12,666 nt of DNA from positions 1 to 12,666 of the forward strand of contig VAXS01000003.1 of the NCBI GenBank assembly GCA_005883255.1, written 5' to 3'. Shown in pieces: positions 1-7,506 of this stretch. The translations under genes were made by a program, and so were the position numbers. Source of the DNA: Actinomycetota bacterium (lineage in GTDB: Bacteria; Actinomycetota; Thermoleophilia; Solirubrobacterales; Solirubrobacteraceae). Position 1 is the stretch's first letter. Each line of letters opens with the position of its first letter. The notes beneath the pieces were generated by a model. The model saw nothing but the letters and a program-made list of their open reading frames with translations, was not told the DNA's origin and did not search any database.

Positions 1-1039
<1,039 letters not shown>

Positions 1040-1080
1040 CCCGGCAGGGAATCAGCGGGCGGCGCAGAAGTCGCCCCGCG

Positions 1081-1374
1081 ATGGCCGCCGCCGCCCGCCT
1101 GCGCTGGGATCGCCTGGGTCGCGTGGCGCTGCTCGGCGTGCTGGGCCTGATCCTGCTGCTCTACGTGGGGCCGATCCACTCCTACTGGACCACCTGGCGG
1201 GACGCCCACGCCAAGCGGGCCGACCTGCACCGCCTCCAGCGCGAGCACGCCCGGCTGCTGGCCCGGCGGCGGGCGCTGCGCGAGCCCGCCTCGCTGATGC
1301 GGGAGGCCCGCCGGCTGGGCATGGTCCGCCAGGGCGAGCGGGCCTTCGTGATCCAGGACCTGCCGCAGGGCTAG
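1081..1374 (+). CDS. DivIC/FtsB-type septum formation initiator protein
   Basis: A 97-residue bitopic membrane protein of the DivIC/FtsB family. In known systems these proteins sit in the divisome beside FtsL and FtsQ/DivIB and help activate septal wall synthesis. Residues 1–13 are basic, 14–31 form one hydrophobic helix (VALLGVLGLILLLYVG), and about 36–75 form a heptad-like coiled coil rich in Arg, Leu and Glu. The tail LMREARRLGMVRQGERAFVI is typical of the family, which often carries a REARxxLGxVxPGE motif. The start is the ATG at 1081, 41 bases after eno. No strong Shine-Dalgarno or TANNNT box precedes it, so it is probably co-transcribed with eno. Family assignment rests on topology, motif and position beside eno. 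Confidence 0.85.
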   Translation: MAAAARLRWDRLGRVALLGVLGLILLLYVGPIHSYWTTWRDAHAKRADLHRLQREHARLLARRRALREPASLMREARRLGMVRQGERAFVIQDLPQG

Positions 1375-1403
1375 CCCCCTCCCGGCCGGCGCCGCGCCGT
1401 TGC

Positions 1404-1409
1404 TAGCCT
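1404..1409 (+). promoter_or_regulatory. -10 element of a probable leaderless promoter
   Basis: TAGCCT, preceded by TGC (an extended -10 arrangement), ends 9 bases before the GTG at 1419. Transcription would begin within a few bases of the start codon. No recognisable -35 is seen. Confidence 0.5.
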
Positions 1410-1418
1410 GGCGCGCCC

Positions 1419-1760
1419 GTGCCGAGCGTGGAGACCGCCATCTTTCAGTGGGAGCAGGGCCAGCGCCGGCTGGGCGCGGCCGATCCCGCCCAGCGCGCGG
1501 CGCTGGAGCGCATCGTGGACCGGGTGGTGGACGAGCTGCGCCGGCGCCTGGGCGGCCCGTTCACCACCGGCGAGCTCGCCGACCTCTACGAGCGCGGCAC
1601 GGACTGGTGCCTGGACATCGCGATCACCACGGCGCCCGACGACCCGCGGGTGTGGGACACCGGAACCGTCGCCGACGCCGCGTTCGCCCGCTACGTCCGC
1701 GAGGCGGCCGACTTCGCCGGCGGACGGCACGTGGGCGGGGAGTCGCCCGAGGGCGACTAG
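1419..1760 (+). CDS. Conserved-looking hypothetical protein, 113 aa
   Basis: I do not recognise this family. The product is soluble and acidic and probably mostly helical: a WEQGQRRL segment near residue 11, a helix over about 22–42, then FTTGELADLYERGTDWCLDIA and a short charged C-terminus. There is no signal peptide, membrane helix or obvious catalytic motif. Codon third positions are strongly G/C in this frame, supporting real coding. The GTG at 1419 is preferred because the TAGCCT box lies 9 bases upstream, in a spacing repeated elsewhere in the window. It ends on TAG immediately next to the stop of the opposing gene, with no bases between. It occupies the place after divIC where many Actinobacteria have a DUF501 gene, but it does not look like that family. 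Confidence 0.75.
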   Translation: MPSVETAIFQWEQGQRRLGAADPAQRAALERIVDRVVDELRRRLGGPFTTGELADLYERGTDWCLDIAITTAPDDPRVWDTGTVADAAFARYVREAADFAGGRHVGGESPEGD

Positions 1761-2324
1761 TCAGTCCCCGTCGTCATCGTCGTCGTCATCGTCGCCGCCC
1801 GCGCGGCGGATGACGATCTGGTCCTCCTCGACCACCACAGTCACCGGCCGGTGGCCGGCCCAGTGCTCGGCGTAGACGGGGTCGTCCTGGATGGCCGGGT
1901 CCAGCCACAGGCCGTAGCCCTCCTCGCCGTGGTCGAAGGTGCCCTCCAGCTCCAGCGGGCCGCCGCGGCGCCGCCGGCCCCCGCGCCGGCCGCGGCGCCG
2001 GCGCGGGCGGGCCGGGCGCTCCTCGCCCTCCGCGGCGGGCGCCTCCTCGTCCTCGTCCTCCTCGTCGTCGGGCTCGCCGGCCGCCGCCGCGGCCTCCAGC
2101 TCGGCCGCCACCAGCGCGTCGTCCTCGGCGCGCAGGTCGACGTCCTCCTCGAACGCCGGGGCAGCCCCGGCGTCGTCCTGGGGCGCCAGCTCGTTCTCGC
2201 GCTTGAACGACTCGATCTGCTGCACGGTGACCTCGAGCTGGTGGGCGATCCAGGCATCCGTGCGGCCCTGGCGCACCCAGGCGCGGATCTGGTTGAGGTG
2301 CGGGCGCAGCGAGCGTCGGGCCAT
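1761..2324 (-). CDS. HTH-like protein with alternating acidic and basic blocks, 187 aa
   Basis: Function unknown. Four parts can be seen. Residues 1–44 resemble a small helix-turn-helix (LNQIRAWVRQGRTDAWIAHQLEVTVQQIESFK), as in domains that recognise DNA or act as resolvase-like tails. Residues about 50–102 are strongly acidic (Glu, Asp, Ala). Residues about 103–122 are almost all Arg and Gly. Residues about 123–172 look like a small beta domain (LELEGTFDHGEEGYGLWLDP, then VTVVVEEDQIVIRR), followed by a run of eight Asp and a DGD end. The Asp run uses both GAC and GAT. The ATG at 2324 is 11 bases downstream of TAGGCT on the same strand. A nucleoid-associated or regulatory role is possible, but only inferred from the HTH-like and Arg-rich parts. 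Confidence 0.8.
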   Translation of the reverse strand: MARRSLRPHLNQIRAWVRQGRTDAWIAHQLEVTVQQIESFKRENELAPQDDAGAAPAFEEDVDLRAEDDALVAAELEAAAAAGEPDDEEDEDEEAPAAEGEERPARPRRRRGRRGGRRRRGGPLELEGTFDHGEEGYGLWLDPAIQDDPVYAEHWAGHRPVTVVVEEDQIVIRRAGGDDDDDDDDGD

Positions 2325-2335
2325 GAGCGGGCCGG

Positions 2336-2341
2336 AGCCTA
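2336..2341 (-). promoter_or_regulatory. -10 element for the 187-aa HTH-like gene
   Basis: On the minus strand TAGGCT ends 11 bases before the ATG at 2324, implying a very short or absent 5' leader. It is the left boundary of a 310-base divergent intergenic region (2325–2634). Confidence 0.45.
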
Positions 2342-2413
2342 GTACATCCAGCCGTGGGTACGGTCGTGGTCAGCCGCGCGAAAACCAAGCCTGGCCAGGA
2401 CGCAGGGAGCGGG

Positions 2414-2428
2414 AATAGCAGCGCTATT
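2414..2428. repeat. Perfect AT-containing inverted repeat in the divergent region
   Basis: AATAGC-agc-GCTATT is a perfect 6-base dyad with a 3-base centre, an AT-richer island in GC-rich surroundings. It lies between the divergent 187-aa gene and csrA and could be an operator. No known regulator consensus is matched. Confidence 0.35.
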
Positions 2429-2474
2429 GCCGCAACCGAGGACGCAGCCAGGCGCCGGTTTGCAGGCGGCTGAG

Positions 2475-2490
2475 CGCGGGCGTGCCCGCG
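2475..2490. repeat. GC-rich hairpin, 7-base stem
   Basis: CGCGGGC-gt-GCCCGCG forms a perfect inverted repeat in the csrA upstream region. No T-run follows, so it is not a typical rho-independent terminator. If the csrA transcript started upstream it could fold here. Confidence 0.3.
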
Positions 2491-2572
2491 GACGGGTGTA
2501 CTGGCACATCGGCCGACGCCCACCGGGCCGGGACGTTCGTACCGGCGAAGCTGCAGCTAATCCGTACGATCC

Positions 2573-2601
2573 TTGCAAGTGGCCGCCCGGCCTGCTTTAT
2601 T
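2573..2601 (+). promoter_or_regulatory. Candidate csrA promoter
   Basis: TTGCAA (2573–2578) and TTTATT (2596–2601) are separated by 17 bases, with TGC directly before the -10 (extended -10). The start of transcription would be near 2608, giving a leader of about 27 bases that contains the Shine-Dalgarno. A second TANNNT box, TACGAT at 2565–2570, is an alternative. No sigma-28 flagellar promoter is seen. Confidence 0.35.
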
Positions 2602-2619
2602 GGGCGCCCACGGCGGCAG

Positions 2620-2627
2620 CAGGGAGG
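2620..2627 (+). promoter_or_regulatory. csrA Shine-Dalgarno overlapping a CsrA-type recognition site
   Basis: CAGGGAGG contains the GGAGG ribosome-binding site, 7 bases before the ATG at 2635. It also fits the CANGGANG core recognised by CsrA in other bacteria. GCCC at 2606–2609 and GGGC at 2629–2632 could pair and place the site in a loop. This suggests autorepression, which is inferred. Confidence 0.45.
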
Positions 2628-2634
2628 CGGGCAG

Positions 2635-2853
2635 ATGTTGGTTCTCACACGCAAGTCGAACCAGAGCATCATGATCGGGGACGACATCGAGGTGTCGGTC
2701 CTCTCGGTCATGGGCGAGAAGGTCCGGATCGGGATACAGGCGCCCCGGGACATCCCGGTGTTCCGCAAGGAGGTCTACCTCGAGATCCAGCAGGAGCGGG
2801 CGGGCGGGGCTCGCGAGGAGCTGGACGAGGCGCTGAAGCAGCTGGGCGACTAG
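2635..2853 (+). CDS. csrA: Carbon storage regulator CsrA, RNA-binding translational regulator
   Basis: A 72-residue CsrA. The family forms swapped beta-sheet dimers that bind GGA motifs in mRNA leaders and change translation or stability. The start [20 protein letters not shown] is diagnostic. Conserved RNA-contact residues are present: L4, R6, the VRIGIQAP strand and R44 in PVFRKEVY; position 43, often His, is Phe. Residues about 60–72 extend the C-terminal helix. The ATG at 2635 is preferred over longer in-frame starts because it matches the universal N-terminus and has GGAGG 7 bases upstream. CsrA is usually linked to flagellar genes and fliW, but none is visible here. Its TAG shares CTAG with the stop of the opposing gene. 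Confidence 0.95.
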   Translation: MLVLTRKSNQSIMIGDDIEVSVLSVMGEKVRIGIQAPRDIPVFRKEVYLEIQQERAGGAREELDEALKQLGD

Positions 2854-3089
2854 CCCATCACGTAGTACAGCGTCTCGAACATCGCCACCGTGACCAGCAC
2901 GGCGGTGGCGATGAGCGCCACGACCAGAAGGAAGAAGCGCAGGGAGCTGCGCTGCTGGCGGCGCGCCACCCGCCGCGTGCGGGCGCGCTGAGCCGCCGTA
3001 CGCCGCAGGTGTTCCCGTCGCGCCCGATCCAGGCGAGCCTCCTCCACGAAGGCGCGCTCCAGCTGAGCGATGCTCTGCCGCATCCTCAT
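2850..3089 (-). CDS. Small basic membrane protein of unknown function, 79 aa
   Basis: Residues 1–51 are strongly basic and probably helical (many Arg, with [15 protein letters not shown]), and residues 52–70 form one hydrophobic helix ([19 protein letters not shown]), followed by ETLYYVMG. That implies a tail-anchored-like topology with a cytoplasmic basic domain. No known family is recognised. An earlier GTG at 3101 exists in frame, but TAGGGT ends exactly 10 bases before the ATG at 3089, matching the short-leader pattern of the window, so the ATG is preferred. It converges with csrA and shares its CTAG stop. Confidence 0.7.
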   Translation of the reverse strand: MRMRQSIAQLERAFVEEARLDRARREHLRRTAAQRARTRRVARRQQRSSLRFFLLVVALIATAVLVTVAMFETLYYVMG

Positions 3090-3099
3090 GGCGCCGGAC

Positions 3100-3105
3100 A
3101 CCCTA
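3100..3105 (-). promoter_or_regulatory. -10 element for the 79-aa membrane protein gene
   Basis: TAGGGT on the minus strand, preceded by TGC, ends 10 bases before the ATG at 3089. It overlaps the alternative GTG start at 3101, an argument against that start. Confidence 0.5.
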
Positions 3106-3126
3106 GCACCGGAGTGGACGACATAA

Positions 3127-3630
3127 TCAGGTACAGGCCCGCCACAAGCCCCGGCCAGCCCGGCGAGCCGACCGCTCGAGGCGCGCCAGCTGGGCGGCGT
3201 GGGCGTCGTTGGGCGGGATCGTCAGGGTGGTGGCGTATCCGTCGCGGACGAGGACGGCGTTGACGAACAGGCCGTCCCGGCGCCGGTAGACGTAGGCCAG
3301 GAGCCGGCCGTAGCGGTCGCGGGGCTCGGCGCCGACGCGCAGCTGGACCGGCTGGCCGGCGACCAGGCGGCGGTTGTAGGCGCTCGCGGCCTTCCCGAAG
3401 CACTGCACGGGCGTGTGCGGCTTGACGGTCTCGGGAGTGTCCATCCCGATGTAGCGGACGGTCTCGCGCCGGTGGCCGATCCGGACCTTGACGGTGTCGC
3501 CGTCCACGACACGGGTGACCGTGGCCGTCACCACGCGGTTCGGCCCCAGGTCCGGCCCGCCCCCTCGCCCGCAGGAGAACAGCCCGCCGCCCGCCACCGC
3601 CAGCGCGGCGAAGGCCAGGACCCACAGCAC
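3127..3630 (-). CDS. Secreted or lipid-anchored thermonuclease (staphylococcal nuclease family)
   Basis: A 167-residue SNase-fold nuclease that would cleave DNA/RNA outside the membrane with Ca2+. Residues 3–19 are hydrophobic and end in LFSC, a plausible lipobox with C20. The nuclease domain runs from about 34 to 165. Expected catalytic elements are present: VVDGDTVKV (D45, equivalent to D21), R59 (R35), D64 and E67 in GMDTPET (D40, E43), and R109 in DRYGRLLAY (R87). The GTG at 3630 is the first start codon in this frame but lacks a Shine-Dalgarno, and the signal peptide has no basic n-region. The preceding codons read Arg-Pro-Arg, so the true start may have been lost with the end of the upstream gene. 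The nuclease domain itself looks intact. Confidence 0.88.
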   Translation of the reverse strand: MLWVLAFAALAVAGGGLFSCGRGGGPDLGPNRVVTATVTRVVDGDTVKVRIGHRRETVRYIGMDTPETVKPHTPVQCFGKAASAYNRRLVAGQPVQLRVGAEPRDRYGRLLAYVYRRRDGLFVNAVLVRDGYATTLTIPPNDAHAAQLARLERSARRAGRGLWRACT

Positions 3631-4471
3631 GCGAGGCCGAGCCGTCGAGGAAGGCCTTCAGCGGCCCGCCCCAGATCGAGCGCCCGATCGCGAACCCCAC
3701 GTACCCGTCCACCGGGGCGCCCGCCCGCAGCCACTCGTCCACCTTGTCGTCGTCGGCGCCCCGCCCCAGCACCACGCACACCACGCCGTCGCGGCCGCCG
3801 GCCCGGGACTGCTGCGCGATCCGCTCGCAGTCCGCACGCTCGTCGACCCCCTCGATCTTCCAGATGTCCGGCTCCACGCCGGCGTCCTGCAGCTCGGCGA
3901 TGGCCCGGCGCATCAGCTCGGGGCGCAGCTCGGCGTCGTAGCGGTCGGTGTCGCCGCCCACCGACTCCAGCTGCGACGGCTCGGCGGGCACCAGCAGCTC
4001 GAACAGGAACTTGCGATCGCGCTCATGCAGCCAGTCGGCCAGCCGGCGCAGCCGCCCGGCCTGGCGCCGGTTCATCTCGGCGTCGCCGTCGGGGTTGTAG
4101 CGGACCAGCACCTTGGAGAAGTCGGGATCGAAGCGCTCGATGTGGGCGCCGAACTCCTCGCCGTACTCGAAGTCGAACTCGTCCTGGCCGCTCTTCTCCA
4201 CCGGCATCGCCAGCTTGATGCCCCGCTCCTTGATCTCCTCGGGCACCCGGGTGGGGCCCCCGAACTGCTCGTCCACGAGCCCGCCGGTGACCTGGGCTTC
4301 GGCTCCGCGCTCCAGCGCGACCACCAGCCCCTCGAAGATCAGGTGCTTGCCGTCGGAGATGCGCGCGGCCTCCTCGGGGCTGGGCTGGCCCTCGATCCCG
4401 AAGCGCTTGACGAACGATCCCCGGTGGTCGAACGCCAGGATGTAGAGCTTGCCGTCGTAGCCCAGAGCCAT
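3631..4471 (-). CDS. DUF2090 / IolC C-terminal-like protein, C-terminus lost
   Basis: About 280 recognisable residues beginning MALGYDGKLYILAFDHRGSF, matching DUF2090 (PF09863), the domain fused to the sugar kinase IolC in inositol catabolism and also found alone. It is probably an aldolase-like TIM barrel; its substrate here is unknown. Typical stretches are KHLIFEGL, KLAMPVEKSGQDEFDFEYG, KVLVRYNPDGD, DIWKIEGVD and GYVGFAIGRSIW. The ATG at 4471 has a GA-rich ribosome site (GAGGAGAAGCGAGGA) just upstream. Family members usually run about 30 residues past the GRSIW region. Here similarity stops near GPLKAFLDGSASR, and the frame then runs without a stop through the out-of-frame nuclease gene to 3086. 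This indicates a deletion or assembly error at about 3631. The protein may still be made as a long fusion with a meaningless tail. Confidence 0.8.
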
Positions 4472-4512
4472 CGGTCCTCGCTTCTCCTCGCTTGCGCTGC
4501 GCCTGGGCGGCA

Positions 4513-4518
4513 AGGCTA
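4513..4518 (-). promoter_or_regulatory. -10 element for the DUF2090 gene
   Basis: TAGCCT on the minus strand, about 41 bases before the ATG at 4471. Unlike most genes here this one has a leader with a GA-rich Shine-Dalgarno. No clear -35 is seen. Confidence 0.35.
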
Positions 4519-4537
4519 TCGCGGCTGGGGCGCCGGG

Positions 4538-4543
4538 TACGCT
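4538..4543 (+). promoter_or_regulatory. -10 element of a probable leaderless promoter
   Basis: TACGCT ends 9 bases before the ATG at 4553, in the 81-base divergent region shared with the DUF2090 gene. No Shine-Dalgarno precedes the ATG. Confidence 0.5.
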
Positions 4544-4552
4544 TGCGCCGCC

Positions 4553-5665
4553 ATGGAGCACCGGTTCACGGGACCGAGCTTCACGATCGGCATCGAGGAG
4601 GAGCTGATGATCCTCGACGCCGAGACCCTCGAGCTCACCAACATGATCGAGGCGATGCTCGAGGCCTCCCCCAGCGAGGAGCTCACCGGCGAGGTCAAGC
4701 CGGAGCTGATGGAGTCGGTGCTGGAGATCGCCACCACCCCCTGCCGCGACACGGTGGAGGCGGGGCGCCAGCTGCGCGACCTCCGCGCCCGGGTGTGCGA
4801 GACGGCTCGCGACAAGGGGCTGGCGATCGGCGCGGCCGGGACCCATCCCTTCGCGATGTGGGAGGACCAGCGCATCGTCGCCCGGCCCCGCTACCGCGAC
4901 CTGATCAGCGCCCTGCGCTTCGTGGCCCGTCAGGAGATCATCTTCGGCATCCACGTCCACGTGGGGATGGACGATCCCGACAAGGCGATCCACGTGGCCA
5001 ACGGGATGCGGGTGCACGTCCCCGTGCTGCTGGCGCTGTCGGCCAACTCCCCGTTCTGGCGGGCGGACGCCACCGGGCTGGCCTCCAGCCGCACCCCGAT
5101 CTTCCGGGCGTTCCCTCGCGTGGGCATCCCGCCCACCTACCGGGACTGGGCGGACTACGAGCGCCGGATCGAGTTCATGTACGCCTCCGGGGTGATCGAC
5201 GACTACACCTACCTGTGGTACGACGTGCGGCCCCACCCCAACCTGGGGACGGTCGAGGTCCGGGTGATGGACGCCCAGACCCGGGTGGAGCACACCGTGG
5301 GGCTGGCCGCGCTGACCCAGGCGCTGGTCAAGGAGCTGGCCGAGCACTTCGACGCCGGCAAGCGGCTGTCGCGCTATCCGTTCGAGATGCTGGACGAGAA
5401 CAAGTGGTTGGCCGCCCGGCACGGGCTGGAGGGGGAGCTGGTCGACCTGCCCAGGCGGGACCGCGTGAACACCCGCGAGCTGGCCCGCCGTCTCCTCGAC
5501 CGCTCCCGCGAGCACGCCGAGGACCTGGGCTCGGCCGGCGATCTGGAGGCCGTGGACGACCTGCTGCGCCACGGCAACGGCGCCCAGCGCCAGGTCGTGG
5601 TCTACGAGGCCAACCATGACCTGCGCGAGGTGGTGGGCGAGATCGTGGAGGCCACGAACGCCTAG
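4553..5665 (+). CDS. YbdK-family carboxylate-amine ligase (glutamate-cysteine ligase 2 type)
   Basis: A 370-residue member of the GCS2 family (PF04107), ATP-grasp-like enzymes that join a carboxylate to an amine. YbdK of E. coli has weak glutamate-cysteine ligase activity; the natural substrate is often unknown. Diagnostic parts are the N-terminal TIGIEEELMILD (E15–E17, nucleotide/metal site), GEVKPELMESVLEIATTPC, GAAGTHPFAMWEDQ, the IFGIHVHVGMDD segment with paired histidines, LSANSPFW, YLWYDVRPHPNLGTVEVRVMDAQT and the C-terminal NHDLREVV. Length and motif order are normal for the family. The ATG at 4553 is supported by TACGCT 9 bases upstream. No thiol-biosynthesis or ergothioneine gene is nearby, so calling it a true glutamate-cysteine ligase would be over-reach. 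Confidence 0.92.
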   Translation: MEHRFTGPSFTIGIEEELMILDAETLELTNMIEAMLEASPSEELTGEVKPELMESVLEIATTPCRDTVEAGRQLRDLRARVCETARDKGLAIGAAGTHPFAMWEDQRIVARPRYRDLISALRFVARQEIIFGIHVHVGMDDPDKAIHVANGMRVHVPVLLALSANSPFWRADATGLASSRTPIFRAFPRVGIPPTYRDWADYERRIEFMYASGVIDDYTYLWYDVRPHPNLGTVEVRVMDAQTRVEHTVGLAALTQALVKELAEHFDAGKRLSRYPFEMLDENKWLAARHGLEGELVDLPRRDRVNTRELARRLLDRSREHAEDLGSAGDLEAVDDLLRHGNGAQRQVVVYEANHDLREVVGEIVEATNA

Positions 5666-5702
5666 GTGCGGTGGGCCCTCGCGGGCGCCTCCGGCCGGTG
5701 TC

Positions 5703-5708
5703 TAGAAT
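5703..5708 (+). promoter_or_regulatory. -10 element of a probable leaderless promoter
   Basis: TAGAAT, the best match to TATAAT among the boxes here, ends 9 bases before the ATG at 5718. It lies in the 52-base gap after the YbdK-family gene. Confidence 0.55.
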
Positions 5709-5717
5709 CGGCTCGGG

Positions 5718-6482
5718 ATGTCCAGCGGCGCGGACCTCTTCGTCGTGTGCAAGACCTGCGGGTCCGAGGTGAGTCCGTACATCACCGAGTGCCCGTACTG
5801 CGGCAGCCGGCTGCGCAAGCGGGCGCCCAAGATCGACCGGGGCGGCGGGCCCCGCGAGCGGCGCTTCCTGCGCGCCCCGCGCCAACGCCCGTCGCTGGGC
5901 CGGCTGCGGCGGGGCGAGCTCCCCGGCATCCGGGTGGAGTCGCGCCCCTACGTCGCCATCGCCGCGGTCATCCTGAGCATCGGGGCGTCGATCGCCGTCC
6001 AGACCAGCAGCGTCAGCACCGCCGACCTGGCGATCGTGGGCAAGCCCACCGGGCACTGGTGGCATGTGGCCACGGCGCCGTTCGTGTACCTGAACACCGG
6101 CTACGCGCTGGTGGGCCTGCTCACGATTGCGCTGTTCGGCTGGCTGCTGGAGCGCCGCCACGGCCACCTGGCCACCGCGGTCATCTTCCTGGCCGGCGGG
6201 GCCGGGGGGATGGCGCTCGCGGCCGTGGCCGAGTCGTTCCCGGTGGCGGCGGGCGGCAACGGCGCCGCGCTGGCCCTGCTGTGCGCCTGGGCGGTGCCGG
6301 ACCTGATCGAGCGGCGCCGGGGCGGCGAGACCGAGTCCGACCTCCTGGGGGCCCTGGTGATCGCGGTGGTGGTGGCGCTGATCCCGCTGGCCGCCCAGGA
6401 GGCGGACTGGCTGGCCGCAGCCGGCGGGGCGGCGATCGGCCTGTTCAGCGGGCTGGCGCTCATGCTGGCGCGGCGCGGCTAG
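5718..6482 (+). CDS. Zinc-ribbon membrane protein with rhomboid-like domain lacking catalytic residues
   Basis: A 254-residue protein in three parts. Residues 11–28 form a zinc ribbon (C11-x2-C14, C25-x2-C28). Residues 30–76 are basic and probably cytoplasmic. From 77 on there are about six hydrophobic helices with rhomboid landmarks: HWWHVATAPFVYLN (113–126), the FGWLLERRHG segment (140–149), and AAGGNGAALALL (177–188) where active rhomboids have GxSG. The catalytic Ser is replaced by Asn (N181), and the expected His before the last GG is Ala (about A234 in LAAAGGAAIG). The HxxxN pair of helix 2 is also absent. It is therefore probably a pseudo-protease that binds membrane proteins rather than cutting them. 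Its TAG shares CTAG with the stop of selD. Confidence 0.8.
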   Translation: MSSGADLFVVCKTCGSEVSPYITECPYCGSRLRKRAPKIDRGGGPRERRFLRAPRQRPSLGRLRRGELPGIRVESRPYVAIAAVILSIGASIAVQTSSVSTADLAIVGKPTGHWWHVATAPFVYLNTGYALVGLLTIALFGWLLERRHGHLATAVIFLAGGAGGMALAAVAESFPVAAGGNGAALALLCAWAVPDLIERRRGGETESDLLGALVIAVVVALIPLAAQEADWLAAAGGAAIGLFSGLALMLARRG

Positions 6483-7501
6483 GCCGCGCCTGCGCGGACC
6501 GCGATCGTCCCGGCCTCGCCCTCCACCAGGCGGCCCACCCGCGCGCCCGGCACCTCGTTCGCGCGCGCGGAGGGCAGCGCCACCAGGAGTCCGCCCGACG
6601 TCATCGGGTCGGTGAGCAGCCGCCGGCGGGCGACCGGCACGCCGGCGTCGAAGGTGGCGAACGTAGCGGCGTGCTCGGCGTTGCGCCGGGCGCCGCCGCT
6701 CACCGCGGTCTCGTGCTCCAGCAGCTCCAGCGCCCCCGCGAGGGCGGGGACGGCGGCGGCCTCGACCTCGGCGGCGACCCCGCTGGCCTGCGCGAGCTCG
6801 TGCAGGTGGCCGAGCAGGCCGAAGCCGGTGACGTCGGTCATGGCCCCGGCGCCGGCCGCCCGGGCCGCCGCCGCGGCGTCGCGGTTGAGTACGAGCATCG
6901 CCTCCACCGCGGCCTCCAGGTGCCCGTCCGCGACCAGCCCCCGCTTGCCCGCGGTGGAGATGGCGCCCGCGCCCAGCGGCTTGGTCAGGACCAGCGCCTC
7001 GCCCGGGCGCCCGGCCGCGTTCGTGATGACCTCGTCGGGATGCACGACGCCGGTGACCGCCAGCCCGTACTTGGGCTCGGGGTCGTCGATCGAGTGGCCG
7101 CCGACCACGGCCACGCCCGCGGCGGCGGCCACGTCGGAGCCCCCGCGCAGGATCTCGCCCAGCACCTCGCCCCCCAGGTCGCGGAGCGAGAACGCCACCA
7201 GGTTCAGCGCGGTCACCGGCATGGCGCCCATCGCGTAGACGTCGGAGAGCGCGTTGGTGGCGGCGATGCGCCCGAAGTCGTAGGGGTCGTCGACGATCGG
7301 CGTGAAGAAGTCGACGGTCTGGACCAGCGCCAGGTCGTCGCGCAACCGGTACACGCCGGCGTCGTCGGCGGTGGCCGGGCCCACCAGCAGCGCCGGATCG
7401 GCCGGCGCCGGGAGCTCGGCGAGGAGGGGCGCCAGCTCGGCCGCGCCCAGCTTGCAGCCGCATCCGGCCCCGTGGGACAGCGCCGTGAGCTTCAGGTCCA
7501 C
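6479..7501 (-). CDS. selD: Selenide, water dikinase (selenophosphate synthetase)
   Basis: A 340-residue SelD, which makes selenophosphate from selenide and ATP in the cytosol, the selenium donor for selenocysteine tRNA and selenouridine. The N-terminal catalytic loop SHGAGCGCK carries C14, C16 and K17, matching C17, C19 and K20 of the E. coli enzyme; Cys, not selenocysteine, is in the active position. Further family segments are ATADDAGVY, VDFFTPIVDDPYDFGRIAATNALSDVYAMG, GGHSIDDPEPKYGLAVTG, LTKPLGAG, AMTDVTGFGLLGHLHE and LTDPMTSGGLL. The GTG at 7501 gives the normal N-terminus; longer in-frame extensions are not homologous. SelA, SelB, SelU and tRNA-Sec are not in the window. It is divergent from the next gene with only 17 bases between starts. 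Confidence 0.97.
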   Translation of the reverse strand: MDLKLTALSHGAGCGCKLGAAELAPLLAELPAPADPALLVGPATADDAGVYRLRDDLALVQTVDFFTPIVDDPYDFGRIAATNALSDVYAMGAMPVTALNLVAFSLRDLGGEVLGEILRGGSDVAAAAGVAVVGGHSIDDPEPKYGLAVTGVVHPDEVITNAAGRPGEALVLTKPLGAGAISTAGKRGLVADGHLEAAVEAMLVLNRDAAAAARAAGAGAMTDVTGFGLLGHLHELAQASGVAAEVEAAAVPALAGALELLEHETAVSGGARRNAEHAATFATFDAGVPVARRRLLTDPMTSGGLLVALPSARANEVPGARVGRLVEGEAGTIAVRAGAA

Positions 7502-7506
7502 GCTCG

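Noticed and set aside
1764..1800. GTC/ATC triplet repeat as a microsatellite or array
   Set aside because: It is in frame and encodes the poly-Asp tail of the 187-aa protein, with mixed GAC and GAT codons.
2400..2500. Cyclic di-GMP or other known riboswitch upstream of csrA
   Set aside because: Short GGACGC and GCCGG-like fragments are present, but I could not fit a conserved riboswitch core or its paired stems.
2482..2634. N-terminal extension of CsrA
   Set aside because: CsrA proteins begin with ML(I/V)LTR. The ATG at 2635 matches this and has GGAGG at the right distance.
4472..5617. Long N-terminal extension of the DUF2090 frame
   Set aside because: It is antisense to the YbdK-family gene, and DUF2090 homology begins exactly at the ATG at 4471, behind a GA-rich ribosome site.
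5328..7463. Minus-strand open frame of 711 codons
   Set aside because: It covers selD in a wrong frame and the pseudo-rhomboid gene in antisense; no recognisable protein.
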